Assembly (NCBI GenBank): GCA_045561055.1
Contig: JBJKYL010000014.1
Location: forward strand, 89,630-153,629
DNA length: 64,000 nt
Direction of reading: 5' to 3'
Origin: SMWC01 sp045561055
Lineage (GTDB): Bacteria > Pseudomonadota > Gammaproteobacteria > Steroidobacterales > Rariloculaceae
The notes under the pieces: model-generated
What the model was told of the DNA's origin: nothing
Database searches by the model: none
The model's input: only the letters and a program-made list of their open reading frames with translations
Program-made: the position numbers and the translations under genes
Shown here: in pieces, positions 1 to 7,631 of the stretch
How positions within the stretch are numbered: position 1 is the first letter of the stretch
Layout: every line of letters starts with the position of its first letter

Positions 1-1039
1 TGAAATCGATGACGACTAGACCGCCAAGATCGCGTATGCGAAGTTGCCGAGCGATCTCTTCGGCCGCTTCCAAATTAGTTGTAAGTGCGGTTTCCTCAAT
101 ATCGTCGCCCTTTGTCGCACGGGCGGAATTAATATCGATCGCCGTCAACGCCTCGGTATGATCGATAACAATACTTCCACCCGACGGCAGTGAAACTGCG
201 TGAGAGAAGGCAGTTTCGATCTGACTTTCGATCTGAAATCGAGTGAAGAGAGGAACCGCATCCTCGTAATGCTTTAGCTTACGAAGATTATGAGGCATTA
301 CTCGCTCTATAAAATCTTGAGCCTCCTCGTGAATAGTTTTTCCATCAACTAGGATTTCCCCGATCTCATTCGAGAAATGGTCGCGGATAGCGCGAACGAT
401 TGCATTGCCTTCTTGATAGATAAGAAAAGGTGCAGGACGTTTAACGACGACTTGCTTGATAGCTTCCCAGATACTGAGGAGATAGTCGATATCCCAGCGG
501 AGTTCGTCAATGCTACGTCCGACGCCCGCTGTACGTACGATGCAACCCATACCGTCCGGCGGGTCCAATTTGTCGAGCGAGTCACGAACGAGATCACGGT
601 CCTCGCCTGTTATACGCCGAGATACCCCGCCTGCACGGGGGTTATTCGGCATGAGAACAAGGAAGCGTCCGGCGAGACTGACGAAAGTCGTCAGTGCTGC
701 ACCCTTGTTACCGCGTTCCTCTTTCTCTACCTGGACAACGATTTCTTGCCCGTCCTTAAGAACGTCTTTAATCTGCACGCGCTCGTTCTTTTCTGGGCTG
801 CGAACGAAGTATTCGCTAGATATCTCCTTGAGAGGTAGAAAGCCGTTGCGGTCGGTACCATAGTCTACGAAGGCAGCTTCGAGGCTGGGCTCTATTCTTG
901 TAATACGCCCTTTGTAGATATTCGCTTTTCGTTGTTTTCGGGAAGCTATCTCGATATCAAGGTCGTAAAGTTTTTGGCCATCTACTATGGCTACGCGCAA
1001 CTCCTCTTGCTGAGTTGCATTGACTAGCATTCGTTTCAT
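1..1039 (-). CDS. rne: Ribonuclease E, N-terminal part (runs off the left edge)
   Basis: Endoribonuclease of the RNA degradosome; it starts most mRNA decay and processes rRNA and tRNA at the inner membrane. The reverse strand is open from the ATG at 1039 to the window edge (about 346 codons). It reads MKRMLVNATQQEELRVAIVDG at the start, then the S1 RNA-binding domain (roughly residues 39-119, including QVEKEERGNKGAALTTF), and ends in the RNase-H/DNase I-like catalytic half at DLGGLVVIDF. The first catalytic aspartate lies near that point. The C-terminal degradosome scaffold is outside the window. It is divergent from rluC, as in Escherichia coli. The long leader contains a strong hairpin (1169-1215) that could serve the autoregulation known for rne. 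The forward-strand frame at 377-838 is antisense noise. Confidence 0.96.
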   Translation of the reverse strand, partial: MKRMLVNATQQEELRVAIVDGQKLYDLDIEIASRKQRKANIYKGRITRIEPSLEAAFVDYGTDRNGFLPLKEISSEYFVRSPEKNERVQIKDVLKDGQEIVVQVEKEERGNKGAALTTFVSLAGRFLVLMPNNPRAGGVSRRITGEDRDLVRDSLDKLDPPDGMGCIVRTAGVGRSIDELRWDIDYLLSIWEAIKQVVVKRPAPFLIYQEGNAIVRAIRDHFSNEIGEILVDGKTIHEEAQDFIERVMPHNLRKLKHYEDAVPLFTRFQIESQIETAFSHAVSLPSGGSIVIDHTEALTAIDINSARATKGDDIEETALTTNLEAAEEIARQLRIRDLGGLVVIDF

Positions 1040-1407
1040 GATTTTTAAATCCATTGGCGGCGAGCCCGAACCCGGGGCTAGCCAACGCGATCTGCGAGGC
1101 AGAGCAGCAGAGAGTTTGTATGTTTACTGACTGTGTCATAAATCTCGCCCAGGAAGCTGACCGCTCAATCTGTCACTACTAAAATCGCCTTGTAATCAGG
1201 AGATTTTGTGACAGAGAGCTATCGCCTGGTCTTAACCGCGGCTACCCTAAATACGGATCCGCCGACTATAAAGAACCTGTTTTGACGGTCTGATTTTCTA
1301 GTGACCGCCCCATCTTAGCTGGGCGTAGCATATTCTATCCGATACTATCGAGCCCATAACCTTACTATAGCATAGACGTCTAACGTCTCAATTCCTCTTA
1401 TTTAATA
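1040..1407. other. rne-rluC divergent intergenic region
   Basis: This 368-base gap holds the rne leader (reverse) and the rluC upstream region (forward). I see one conspicuous inverted repeat (1169-1215), listed separately. I could not assign convincing sigma70 promoters on either strand and saw no further gene. Confidence 0.6.
1169..1215 (-). promoter_or_regulatory. Long hairpin in the rne 5' leader region
   Basis: Inverted repeat TCTGTCAC ... GTGACAGA (8 bp) continues inward, after a 4-nt one-sided bulge, as AAAATC ... GATTTT (6 bp) around a loop of about 15 nt. It lies 130-176 bases upstream of the rne start. In E. coli the rne mRNA leader forms hairpins that RNase E binds to limit its own synthesis; a similar role here is inference. 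No T-run follows on either strand, so it is not a classical terminator. Confidence 0.45.
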
Positions 1408-2388
1408 ATGTCTATGACAACAGTAACCGGGTCGGTCTCCTATCAGGAAATAGCTTCAGAGCTGGTAGGTCAACGGCTTGATAACTTCCTTTTAAGGCAA
1501 CTAAAGGGCGTGCCGCGTAGCCATGTATATAGATTGATTCGATCTGGGCAAGTACGAGTTAACAGTGGCAGGGTACGTGCAAGCTACAGGCTGAAACTTG
1601 ATGACCGTGTCCGCATTCCGCCCGTCATGTTGCGCGCTTCCGCTGCAGCTCGGATCCCGGCAGAAGGATTTGGGTGGCTCGAGGCTAGAATTATTACTGA
1701 AGATTCTAGGCTTCTAGTACTTGATAAGCCGTCAGGAATGGTGGTCCATGCTGGTACTGGAGTGGACTTCGGCTGTATCGAAGCGCTGCGAAGCTTACGA
1801 CCCCGGTGTAAAGCACTAGATCTGGTGCATCGGCTGGATCGCGGTACCTCCGGCTGCCTGCTAATTGCTAAGCGGCGAAGCGTACTGCGTAGCCTCCATG
1901 CGCTGATTCGCGATAATGGTATGAAAAAGCGCTATCTGACGCTGCTGAAGGGATCTTGGCAGCATGGTCAGGTAGACGTTAATGCGCCCTTGTCAATTAG
2001 GCGCCAATCGAATGGTGAGAGTTTCGCTGCCGTGGAAAAATCCGGAAAGGTAGCGTTAAGCCGATTCCGGGTAATTGAGAATTACGGCTCGCGTGCCACA
2101 TTAATGGAAATCTCAATCGCGACGGGGAGAACACATCAGATTCGAGCTCATGCCGCACATATGGGTCATCCGGTAGTGGGAGATGATCGTTACGGAGATG
2201 ACGAGTGTAACAAGGAATTCAGTAAGTTCGGTCTTAATCGTATATTTCTTCATGCTCACGCTATCGGCTTTGTCTGGCCGGATAGCGGTGAGGAGTTCAT
2301 GGCAAGTTCTCCCTTACCGGACGAGCTCAGAGCAATTCAGTTGCGGCTCGAGTCCAGAGGGTCGAGATTGAGATCACGCAGAATTTGA
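1408..2388 (+). CDS. rluC: 23S rRNA pseudouridine synthase RluC
   Basis: Converts uridines 955, 2504 and 2580 (E. coli numbering) of 23S rRNA to pseudouridine in the cytoplasm. The 326-residue protein has an N-terminal S4-like RNA-binding domain (residues about 18-75, GQRLDNFLLR) and the RluA-family catalytic motif HRLDRGTSG at residues 141-149, with Asp144 as the expected nucleophile. The C-terminal GRTHQIRAH motif is also present. Length and divergent position next to rne match RluC rather than RluD. Its last 52 bases overlap the 3' end of the convergent maf gene. Confidence 0.95.
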   Translation: MSMTTVTGSVSYQEIASELVGQRLDNFLLRQLKGVPRSHVYRLIRSGQVRVNSGRVRASYRLKLDDRVRIPPVMLRASAAARIPAEGFGWLEARIITEDSRLLVLDKPSGMVVHAGTGVDFGCIEALRSLRPRCKALDLVHRLDRGTSGCLLIAKRRSVLRSLHALIRDNGMKKRYLTLLKGSWQHGQVDVNAPLSIRRQSNGESFAAVEKSGKVALSRFRVIENYGSRATLMEISIATGRTHQIRAHAAHMGHPVVGDDRYGDDECNKEFSKFGLNRIFLHAHAIGFVWPDSGEEFMASSPLPDELRAIQLRLESRGSRLRSRRI

Positions 2389-2936
2389 GCTAGCCGGATC
2401 AATGGCAAGCCGAGAAGTGCGGTAGGATCTTCAGACCGAATGGAGCGAAAAAGCGAAATTCCGAGGCCCTCTGCCTTGAATCCGCCCGCGCAGTCGTACG
2501 GCTGTTCGAGCCTGAGATAGAGGTTCAGTTGTTCGCGTGGAAGCGTAAGAAAATCTACATCAGTACGATCTAAGCTATGTATAGCCTGCCCAGAATTGGT
2601 GACGAATACGGTGACTGCAGTACTAAAGACCACTGTTTGACCCTGGCAGTCGTCGAGCTGCTGCAACGCAGTTTCGTGGTCGCCGGGCTTTCTTAGCAGG
2701 TCACCGTTTAAAGCTGCTACCTGATCTGCGCCGATAATGATTTCGGTAGCGTTGTCGTTCGGGTCTATGATGGCGCGTGCTTTGGCTGTTGCTAGCCTTG
2801 TTGCGAGCTTGGCGGCGTCCTCATTTTCTCGTGCGCTCTCGTCAACGCTTATTGCACGTATATCAAACGGTAGGCCTAACCGCTTCAGAAGCTGGCGTCT
2901 GTAGGGTGAGGTTGATGCAAGTATCAGGCGGGCCAT
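2337..2936 (-). CDS. maf: Maf-family nucleotide pyrophosphatase (YceF type)
   Basis: Hydrolyses non-canonical or methylated nucleoside triphosphates; the E. coli YceF branch prefers m7GTP. This 199-residue protein has the Maf signature at the N terminus (LASTSPYRR, residues 6-14), the VDES loop near residue 31 and the conserved GADQV at 69-73. FKAEGLG and DPTALLGLPL near the C terminus complete the fold. YceF sits beside yceD-rpmF-plsX in many gammaproteobacteria, and here it is divergent from yceD with a 74-bp spacer. The 3' end overlaps rluC by 52 bp tail to tail. Confidence 0.93.
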   Translation of the reverse strand: MARLILASTSPYRRQLLKRLGLPFDIRAISVDESARENEDAAKLATRLATAKARAIIDPNDNATEIIIGADQVAALNGDLLRKPGDHETALQQLDDCQGQTVVFSTAVTVFVTNSGQAIHSLDRTDVDFLTLPREQLNLYLRLEQPYDCAGGFKAEGLGISLFRSIRSEDPTALLGLPLIRLAQILRDLNLDPLDSSRN

Positions 2937-2972
2937 AGGCTCTCCGAGAATGTGAATATGTAACTATCGGTT

Positions 2973-3001
2973 TTGACAGTGGAAAGTCTTATACCTATCA
3001 T
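2973..3001 (+). promoter_or_regulatory. Sigma70 promoter of the yceD-rpmF-plsX-fabH operon
   Basis: A perfect -35 box TTGACA (2973-2978), a 17-bp spacer and a -10 box TATCAT (2996-3001) point rightwards. Transcription would begin near 3007-3009, only a few bases before the ATG at 3011. This bears on the choice of yceD start (see that entry). Confidence 0.75.
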
Positions 3002-3010
3002 AGTTAGATT

Positions 3011-3487
3011 ATGCCTGCCCCGTTGTTCGCTTGGTACAGTATGTACGATCTGAACGCCCTAGCGGAGCGTGAGGCGGTTTTGAACGGTAAAATTCAGCTG
3101 AGAAAGCTTACTCGGCTTCGTGAAATGCTGTATTCAGACCGGGGAAGTATTGAGGTAAGCTTAAAGTTCCATCAACATGCTATTACCTCCGTTGCGGTGG
3201 AGCTAACGTTTGAGGCTAATCTAGAGCTTATTTGCCAGCGCTGCCTGGAGCCGTTAGCACAAAATGTATGCGAGTTAGTGTCTCTAGTGCTACTCGATGC
3301 GGTATTGGATAAAAGCAAAACGGCCCAGGAACAAGAGGTAGTGGTTTTGAGTAAAGGAAAGTTCAATCCGGTTGTCTTGATCGAGGATGAATTAATTGTT
3401 TCGTTACCTATAATTCCTCGACATGTAGATATTAGTGAATGTGGAAATATTGCCGAGACCCTGGTGGGGTTTGCTCCCGACCACTAG
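3011..3487 (+). CDS. yceD: YceD/DUF177 large-subunit rRNA accumulation protein
   Basis: DUF177 family protein needed for normal 23S rRNA levels in E. coli and nearly always placed just before rpmF. The 158-residue product has the diagnostic CQRC pair (Cys75 and Cys78) and the conserved VEDELIVSLPIIP-like stretch towards the C terminus. The ATG at 3011 gives a family-like N-terminal length. However, the promoter at 2973-3001 would start the mRNA almost at that ATG, so the message would be leaderless. The alternative ATG at 3041 would have a leader of about 33 nt. Neither start has a strong Shine-Dalgarno site. Confidence 0.9.
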   Translation: MPAPLFAWYSMYDLNALAEREAVLNGKIQLRKLTRLREMLYSDRGSIEVSLKFHQHAITSVAVELTFEANLELICQRCLEPLAQNVCELVSLVLLDAVLDKSKTAQEQEVVVLSKGKFNPVVLIEDELIVSLPIIPRHVDISECGNIAETLVGFAPDH

Positions 3488-3536
3488 ACTGGCGTGACTG
3501 TTCCGACCCAGAGAAATCGCTGAGGAGACATCGAAA

Positions 3537-3734
3537 ATGGCTGTTCAAAAAGGGCGAAAGACGCCTTCCAGACGGGATATGCGTCGTTCGCACGACAAGC
3601 TTAAGGGTCCAACGTTGTCGGTGGATTCGAGTACGGGTGAAACCCATCGGCGGCACCACGTTACTACTGAGGGGTATTATCGCGGTCGTAAGGTCTTAGA
3701 TATTCCTATTCCTGTAGAGGAAGAGGAAGATTAG
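3537..3734 (+). CDS. rpmF: 50S ribosomal protein L32
   Basis: Small basic ribosomal protein of 65 residues beginning MAVQKGRKTPSRRDMRRSHD, characteristic of bacterial L32. The usual acidic tail follows (PVEEEED). A Shine-Dalgarno site (GAGGAG-like, within ctgaggagac) precedes the ATG. It lies 49 bp after yceD and 54 bp before plsX in the conserved ribosome/lipid operon. The CxxC zinc pairs found in some L32 proteins are absent, as in E. coli-type L32. Confidence 0.97.
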   Translation: MAVQKGRKTPSRRDMRRSHDKLKGPTLSVDSSTGETHRRHHVTTEGYYRGRKVLDIPIPVEEEED

Positions 3735-3788
3735 GGATATTACGTCGGGGTCTGTTCCGGGCGCGGTTTTATTTCCAGTGTTACTCTA

Positions 3789-4817
3789 ATGACTCGCAAA
3801 GTCACAATTGCGCTTGATGCCATGGGAGGCGATAGTGGTCCCGACCCAATCATCCCCGCGGCTTTAGCGATTTTGGAAAGACAGGATTCCGTAAATTTAT
3901 CTCTGGTCGGATTGCCCGAAACTCTCGAGGTCGCTCGAAAAGCGGTAAGCGAGAAAAATTCACCCCGGCTGCGCTTGATCGCTGCTCCTGAAGTCGTGAC
4001 GATGACGGATCATCCTGCTGAAGCTCTTCGTCGAAAGAAGAAGTCCTCTTTGCGGCTTGCAATTCAGGAAGTAAAGGATGGGCGTGCCGATGCGTGTGTC
4101 AGTGCTGGAAATACCGGAGCGCTCATGGCTATGGCACGGCACGTGCTAAAGACTCTGCCTGGGATTGATCGCCCAGCGATTATCTCAGCAATTCCGGGTA
4201 TCAATAATCCTTCTTTTATGCTGGATCTTGGCGCCAATATCGGTTGTACCGCTCAACATCTTTTTCAGTTTGCGCTTATGGGCTCGGTGGTCGCTAAAGA
4301 TATGTTAAATCTAAAATGTCCCAGCGTCGGTCTTTTGAACGTTGGCGAAGAAGATGTTAAGGGTAACGAAGTTGTTAGAGAGGCTGGGGAACTATTAGCA
4401 AGAAGCGGGCTGAACTATATAGGTTTTGTAGAAGGGAACGACATATTTAAGGATAAAGCTAACGTGATCGTTAGCGATGGCTTTGTCGGAAACGTAGCGC
4501 TTAAAACTATGGAGGGCGTTGCTAGTATGATTGGTACTTATCTTCGCGAAGAGTTTCAAAGAGATCCGCTGCGTAAACTCCAAGGGATAGCGGCTAGCCC
4601 AGCCTTGCGTGCGCTTCGCGGCCGGCTAGACTCTCGTCGTTATAATGGTGCGAGCCTAGTGGGGTTAAACGGGGTTGTCATAAAAAGTCATGGAAGCGCT
4701 GATAAATTCTCGTTTGAGGCGGCTGTTAGCATGGCGATCATTGAAGCGCGCAAAGGTGTGCCGTTACAGATTGGAAAGCTAGTAGAGGAACAATCAGCAT
4801 TATGTATTCGCGGATAA
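3789..4817 (+). CDS. plsX: Phosphate acyltransferase PlsX
   Basis: Makes acyl-phosphate from acyl-ACP, the entry to phospholipid synthesis, as a peripheral inner-membrane enzyme. The 342-residue protein opens with IALDAMGGDSGPDPIIPAA, the PlsX signature. It also contains DHPAEALRRKK, SAGNTGALMA, MLDLGANI and SDGFVGNVALKTMEG, all conserved blocks. It overlaps fabH by 16 bp, so the two are probably translationally coupled. Confidence 0.97.
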   Translation: MTRKVTIALDAMGGDSGPDPIIPAALAILERQDSVNLSLVGLPETLEVARKAVSEKNSPRLRLIAAPEVVTMTDHPAEALRRKKKSSLRLAIQEVKDGRADACVSAGNTGALMAMARHVLKTLPGIDRPAIISAIPGINNPSFMLDLGANIGCTAQHLFQFALMGSVVAKDMLNLKCPSVGLLNVGEEDVKGNEVVREAGELLARSGLNYIGFVEGNDIFKDKANVIVSDGFVGNVALKTMEGVASMIGTYLREEFQRDPLRKLQGIAASPALRALRGRLDSRRYNGASLVGLNGVVIKSHGSADKFSFEAAVSMAIIEARKGVPLQIGKLVEEQSALCIRG

Positions 4818-5761
4818 CCGGAACTGGTAGATACCTTCCCGAGAGAGTTCTAACTAACGACGATTTGGAGGGGATGCTCGAAACCTCGGCCGAGTGGATT
4901 CGGACTCGAACCGGAATAGAGCAACGTCATATCGCGGCGGATCATGAGTCTACTAGCGATTTGGCCTATCATGCTTGCCTAGCTGCTATGAAGGCGGCAG
5001 AGTTAGAGCCGCAAGATATTGATATGATCGTTGTGGGTACCTGTACTCCTGATCTTGTATTTCCTAATGTCGCTTGTATTTTGCAGGAACGCTTGGGCAT
5101 TTGTGATGGGCCTGCGTTCAGTGTAGAGGCGGCATGCAGTGGGTTTTTGTATGCATTTACGATAGCGGACCAGTTCATTCGCGCTGGGTCAGTTCGACGC
5201 GCTCTCGTTGTGGGGGCAGAGACTCTATCGCGAATTCAAGATTGGAAAGACCGCGAAACCTGCATCTTGTTTGGCGATGGCGCGGGCGCAGTAATATTAG
5301 AAGCGGACGACCAGCCGGGAGTGATGTATTCGAGCCTGGGTGCTGATGGAAAATACAAGGATTTGTTATATGTCGAACCGGAGCTTTCACGCAAGTCAAC
5401 TGTACTTGACGAGTTACACGTTCGGATGAATGGTAATGAGGTATTTAAGGTTGCCGTTCGTACGCTGGAACGTATGGTTGACCAGGTAGTAGAAGATAAC
5501 GATATTAAGCGGGGTGATATCGACTGGTTAATTCCTCATCAGGCTAATCTCCGAATCATCAAAGCAACTGCAAAACGTCTAAAGATGCCGATGGAACAAG
5601 TTGTACAGACAATTGCCGATCACGGAAATACTTCTGCGGCATCCGTTCCGATCGCTCTAGATACGGCGGTTCGTGACAATCGTATACAACGTGGCGATTT
5701 GCTGCTGCTGGAAGCGTTCGGTGGTGGCTTCACTTGGGGCGCTAGTTTGGTCCGCTATTGA
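4802..5761 (+). CDS. fabH: Beta-ketoacyl-ACP synthase III (FabH)
   Basis: Condenses acetyl-CoA with malonyl-ACP to start fatty-acid synthesis. The 319-residue protein carries the complete Cys-His-Asn triad: Cys112 in EAACSGF, His246 in PHQANLR and Asn276 in DHGNTSAAS. GGGFTWG closes the C terminus. In many relatives fabD, fabG and acpP follow directly; here the operon ends and a 296-bp gap precedes an unrelated L,D-transpeptidase, so those genes must lie elsewhere. Confidence 0.97.
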   Translation: MYSRITGTGRYLPERVLTNDDLEGMLETSAEWIRTRTGIEQRHIAADHESTSDLAYHACLAAMKAAELEPQDIDMIVVGTCTPDLVFPNVACILQERLGICDGPAFSVEAACSGFLYAFTIADQFIRAGSVRRALVVGAETLSRIQDWKDRETCILFGDGAGAVILEADDQPGVMYSSLGADGKYKDLLYVEPELSRKSTVLDELHVRMNGNEVFKVAVRTLERMVDQVVEDNDIKRGDIDWLIPHQANLRIIKATAKRLKMPMEQVVQTIADHGNTSAASVPIALDTAVRDNRIQRGDLLLLEAFGGGFTWGASLVRY

Positions 5762-6057
5762 AGCCGGAGGTGCAGGTCTGATTATTGTCCGTCAGATAAT
5801 AGATCGGATCGTTCTTCCTACAAGTTTAAGTATAGACTGATATTGATTCATCAAATTCTTCAGTTTCTAATACATATATAGCGCTAGTGAGTTAGCTCAA
5901 AATAGACGATGTGGTCGCAACTGTTCTGAGTGGCCGCTAGAGCTTCTCCATTTCAGTAAGATAAAGGTGTTGGTCAATATAGTTCTAATTCGTAACTTGG
6001 CCAGGGTACGGGCTTACACATACCTGATAACCTCGAATGTGTGTACTATTTAGGTGT
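5762..6057. other. Intergenic gap after fabH
   Basis: About 296 bases between fabH and the L,D-transpeptidase. I see no gene, no convincing rho-independent terminator after fabH and no clear promoter. The segment around 5810-5910 is noticeably AT-rich. Confidence 0.5.
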
Positions 6058-6972
6058 ATGGGTAGATTCTTCAGAGCACTTCTAGTACTAGCTGCCGCTA
6101 GTAGAGCATATGCGCTCGAGTTTCCCCTTTCCGCCGATAGTCAAGTTGTTGGTGAGGACCAGGTAATCGTCGCGAAATATGAAGATACGTTCGTCAAGAT
6201 CGCTCGTATCTACGACCTTGGTTTCAACGAACTGGTTCAGGCTAATCCTGATGTCAGTCCCTGGTTACCAGGAGAAGGGACGGAGATCGTGTTGCCGACG
6301 AGGTTTGTGTTACCACAGGCGCTACGAACTGGAATAGTGATCAATCTGCCGGAACTCAGGTTGTATTATTACCCTGACGGTGAATCCGGGCGAGTGATTA
6401 CCCACCCGATTAGTATTGGTCGTCAGGAATGGCGAACGCCTCTAGGTTCGACTCGTGTTTCTCGTAAGGCCGAGAATCCGACTTGGTATCCGCCTCAGTC
6501 GATTCGCGATGAGCGCGCCTCGCAGAATAGACCGTTGGAAGCAATCGTCCCGCCCGGACCGGATAATCCTCTTGGGAATCACGCGCTATATCTGGCACTC
6601 CCCGGTTATCTGATTCATGGTACGAACATGCCAGCGGGTCTTGGTATGCGGGTGACGCATGGGTGTATTCGTATGTTCCCGGAAGATATCGAATCACTAT
6701 ATGAAGACATTCCTATTGGTACGTCGGTACGGATAGTAAACCAACCGGTCAAACTCGGCCGGAATGGTGCTAGCTTCTATCTGGAAGCACATCCGTTTTT
6801 AGAAGAAGAGCTCCATAACGACGAAATGTCTATCATGACTGCGCTGACACGGGCATACGTTGCCGCAGTTGGAGAAGGTGAGGGCGCCGGCTTCGATTGG
6901 GAGACAGCAGAGCGCGTAGTTTTAGGTTTCAGCGGTGTCCCCGAGCTTGTTTCTTCCGTTTCCCCGCTATAG
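6058..6972 (+). CDS. L,D-transpeptidase (ErfK/YbiS family) with LysM-like domain
   Basis: Periplasmic cysteine transpeptidase of the YkuD fold. Members of this branch attach the Lpp C-terminal lysine to meso-diaminopimelate of peptidoglycan or form 3-3 crosslinks. From the ATG at 6058 the 304-residue product has a signal peptide (residues 1-19, ending SRAYA), a LysM-like segment (about 35-80), then HGT (187-189) and the active-site block THGCIRM with Cys203. The upstream ATG at 6037 would add seven residues before the signal and is less likely. It faces an OprI-like Lpp gene convergently, so Lpp is the obvious candidate substrate; this is inference. Confidence 0.92.
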   Translation: MGRFFRALLVLAAASRAYALEFPLSADSQVVGEDQVIVAKYEDTFVKIARIYDLGFNELVQANPDVSPWLPGEGTEIVLPTRFVLPQALRTGIVINLPELRLYYYPDGESGRVITHPISIGRQEWRTPLGSTRVSRKAENPTWYPPQSIRDERASQNRPLEAIVPPGPDNPLGNHALYLALPGYLIHGTNMPAGLGMRVTHGCIRMFPEDIESLYEDIPIGTSVRIVNQPVKLGRNGASFYLEAHPFLEEELHNDEMSIMTALTRAYVAAVGEGEGAGFDWETAERVVLGFSGVPELVSSVSPL

Positions 6973-7012
6973 AACGAGACCTTTTTTCTCTGCTATTTCT
7001 CAAGCTAGAGAC

Positions 7013-7045
7013 AAAAAAAAGCCGTTAGCAACGCGTACTAACGGC
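7013..7045 (-). terminator. Rho-independent terminator of the Lpp gene
   Basis: Perfect 8-bp inverted repeat GCCGTTAG ... CTAACGGC (7021-7045) with a 9-nt loop. On the reverse strand it is followed by eight T residues (7013-7020 read as A on the forward strand). It lies just beyond the stop of the leftward lpp gene and does not serve the rightward transpeptidase. Confidence 0.9.
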
Positions 7046-7063
7046 GATTATTCGGTTTGTTAG

Positions 7064-7348
7064 TTATTTCTGAGTTGTTGCTTCGAACATGCGATCGACC
7101 TTTTCATTGGTCGCATCACAGCAGGCTTGAGCAGCATTTGCTGCGGAGAGTGCCTGATTCGCAGTGCTCTGGGCTCCTGACGCCATTGCTTGTGCTTCAT
7201 CTGCCTGACGTTGCGCAGCTTCTGCCGTGCTCTGAGCGTTGTTTGCAATTGCCTGAACTGCATCAAGTTGTTCCTGAGTGATTGTCGCGCACCCAGTGGA
7301 AATTACTAGGACAGTAAAGAGCGCGCCTAGCTGAATTTTTCTGAACAT
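7064..7348 (-). CDS. lpp: Lpp/OprI-type alanine-zipper outer-membrane lipoprotein
   Basis: Small 94-residue lipoprotein. The signal ends in a lipobox STGC with Cys20 as the lipidated residue. The mature part is rich in Ala at heptad spacing (NAQSTAEAAQRQADEAQAM and so on), an alanine-zipper coiled coil as in Pseudomonas OprI. It ends in lysine (Lys94), the residue that L,D-transpeptidases join to peptidoglycan in E. coli Lpp. A Cys pair in the zipper (QACCDA) is unusual. A candidate promoter lies at 7386-7414 and a strong terminator follows. The family assignment is by pattern, not by alignment. Confidence 0.85.
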   Translation of the reverse strand: MFRKIQLGALFTVLVISTGCATITQEQLDAVQAIANNAQSTAEAAQRQADEAQAMASGAQSTANQALSAANAAQACCDATNEKVDRMFEATTQK

Positions 7349-7385
7349 AGAGTTTCCCCTGACTGATAAAGATAAACCGTTACCA

Positions 7386-7414
7386 ATTATTTCCTAAAGT
7401 GCGCAACACTGCAA
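7386..7414 (-). promoter_or_regulatory. Candidate sigma70 promoter of lpp
   Basis: On the reverse strand, -35 TTGCAG (7409-7414), 17-bp spacer and -10 AATAAT (7386-7391). A leader of about 30-40 nt with a GGGGAA Shine-Dalgarno site would precede the ATG at 7348. Confidence 0.5.
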
Positions 7415-7571
7415 TGTAAGAAAGCAATCTATGTTGTCGTAAAAGGAGGTGCATTTTAAAAACTGTCCTTCCGTGGGAAGATTATCTTCGGTTCCGAAGG
7501 CACTCGTCTGTCAGTCTAGTGTTTATGATGAGCTTATGAGTTCCAGCTAGATTATTTTTTACGGCTAATAG

Positions 7572-7601
7572 TTGACCTTAATAGGATACTGTATGTATTA
7601 T
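7572..7601 (+). promoter_or_regulatory. lexA promoter overlapping the SOS boxes
   Basis: -35 TTGACC (7572-7577) and -10 TATTAT (7596-7601) with an 18-bp spacer. The -10 box lies inside the first SOS box, so bound LexA would block RNA polymerase. The predicted transcript starts about 24 nt before the lexA ATG. Confidence 0.65.
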
Positions 7602-7606
7602 CAGTA
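7587..7606 (+). promoter_or_regulatory. SOS box 1 (LexA operator)
   Basis: TACTG-N10-CAGTA matches the gammaproteobacterial LexA operator consensus (CTG-N10-CAG) with perfect half-sites. It overlaps the -10 region of the lexA promoter. Confidence 0.93.
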
Positions 7607-7625
7607 ACTGTTTTTATATACAGTT
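7606..7625 (+). promoter_or_regulatory. SOS box 2 (LexA operator)
   Basis: AACTG-N10-CAGTT, a second good LexA site that shares one base with box 1 and ends 6 bp before the lexA ATG. Tandem boxes are also found upstream of E. coli lexA. Confidence 0.92.
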
Positions 7626-7631
7626 ATTCAC

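Noticed and set aside
377..838. Forward frame of 153 residues over the start of the window
   Set aside because: It is antisense to the conserved RNase E S1/catalytic region; the reverse strand gives a perfect family match.
7057..7281. Forward Leu/His/Ser-rich frame
   Set aside because: Mirror frame of the Ala-rich lpp coding repeat; no start signal or family resemblance.
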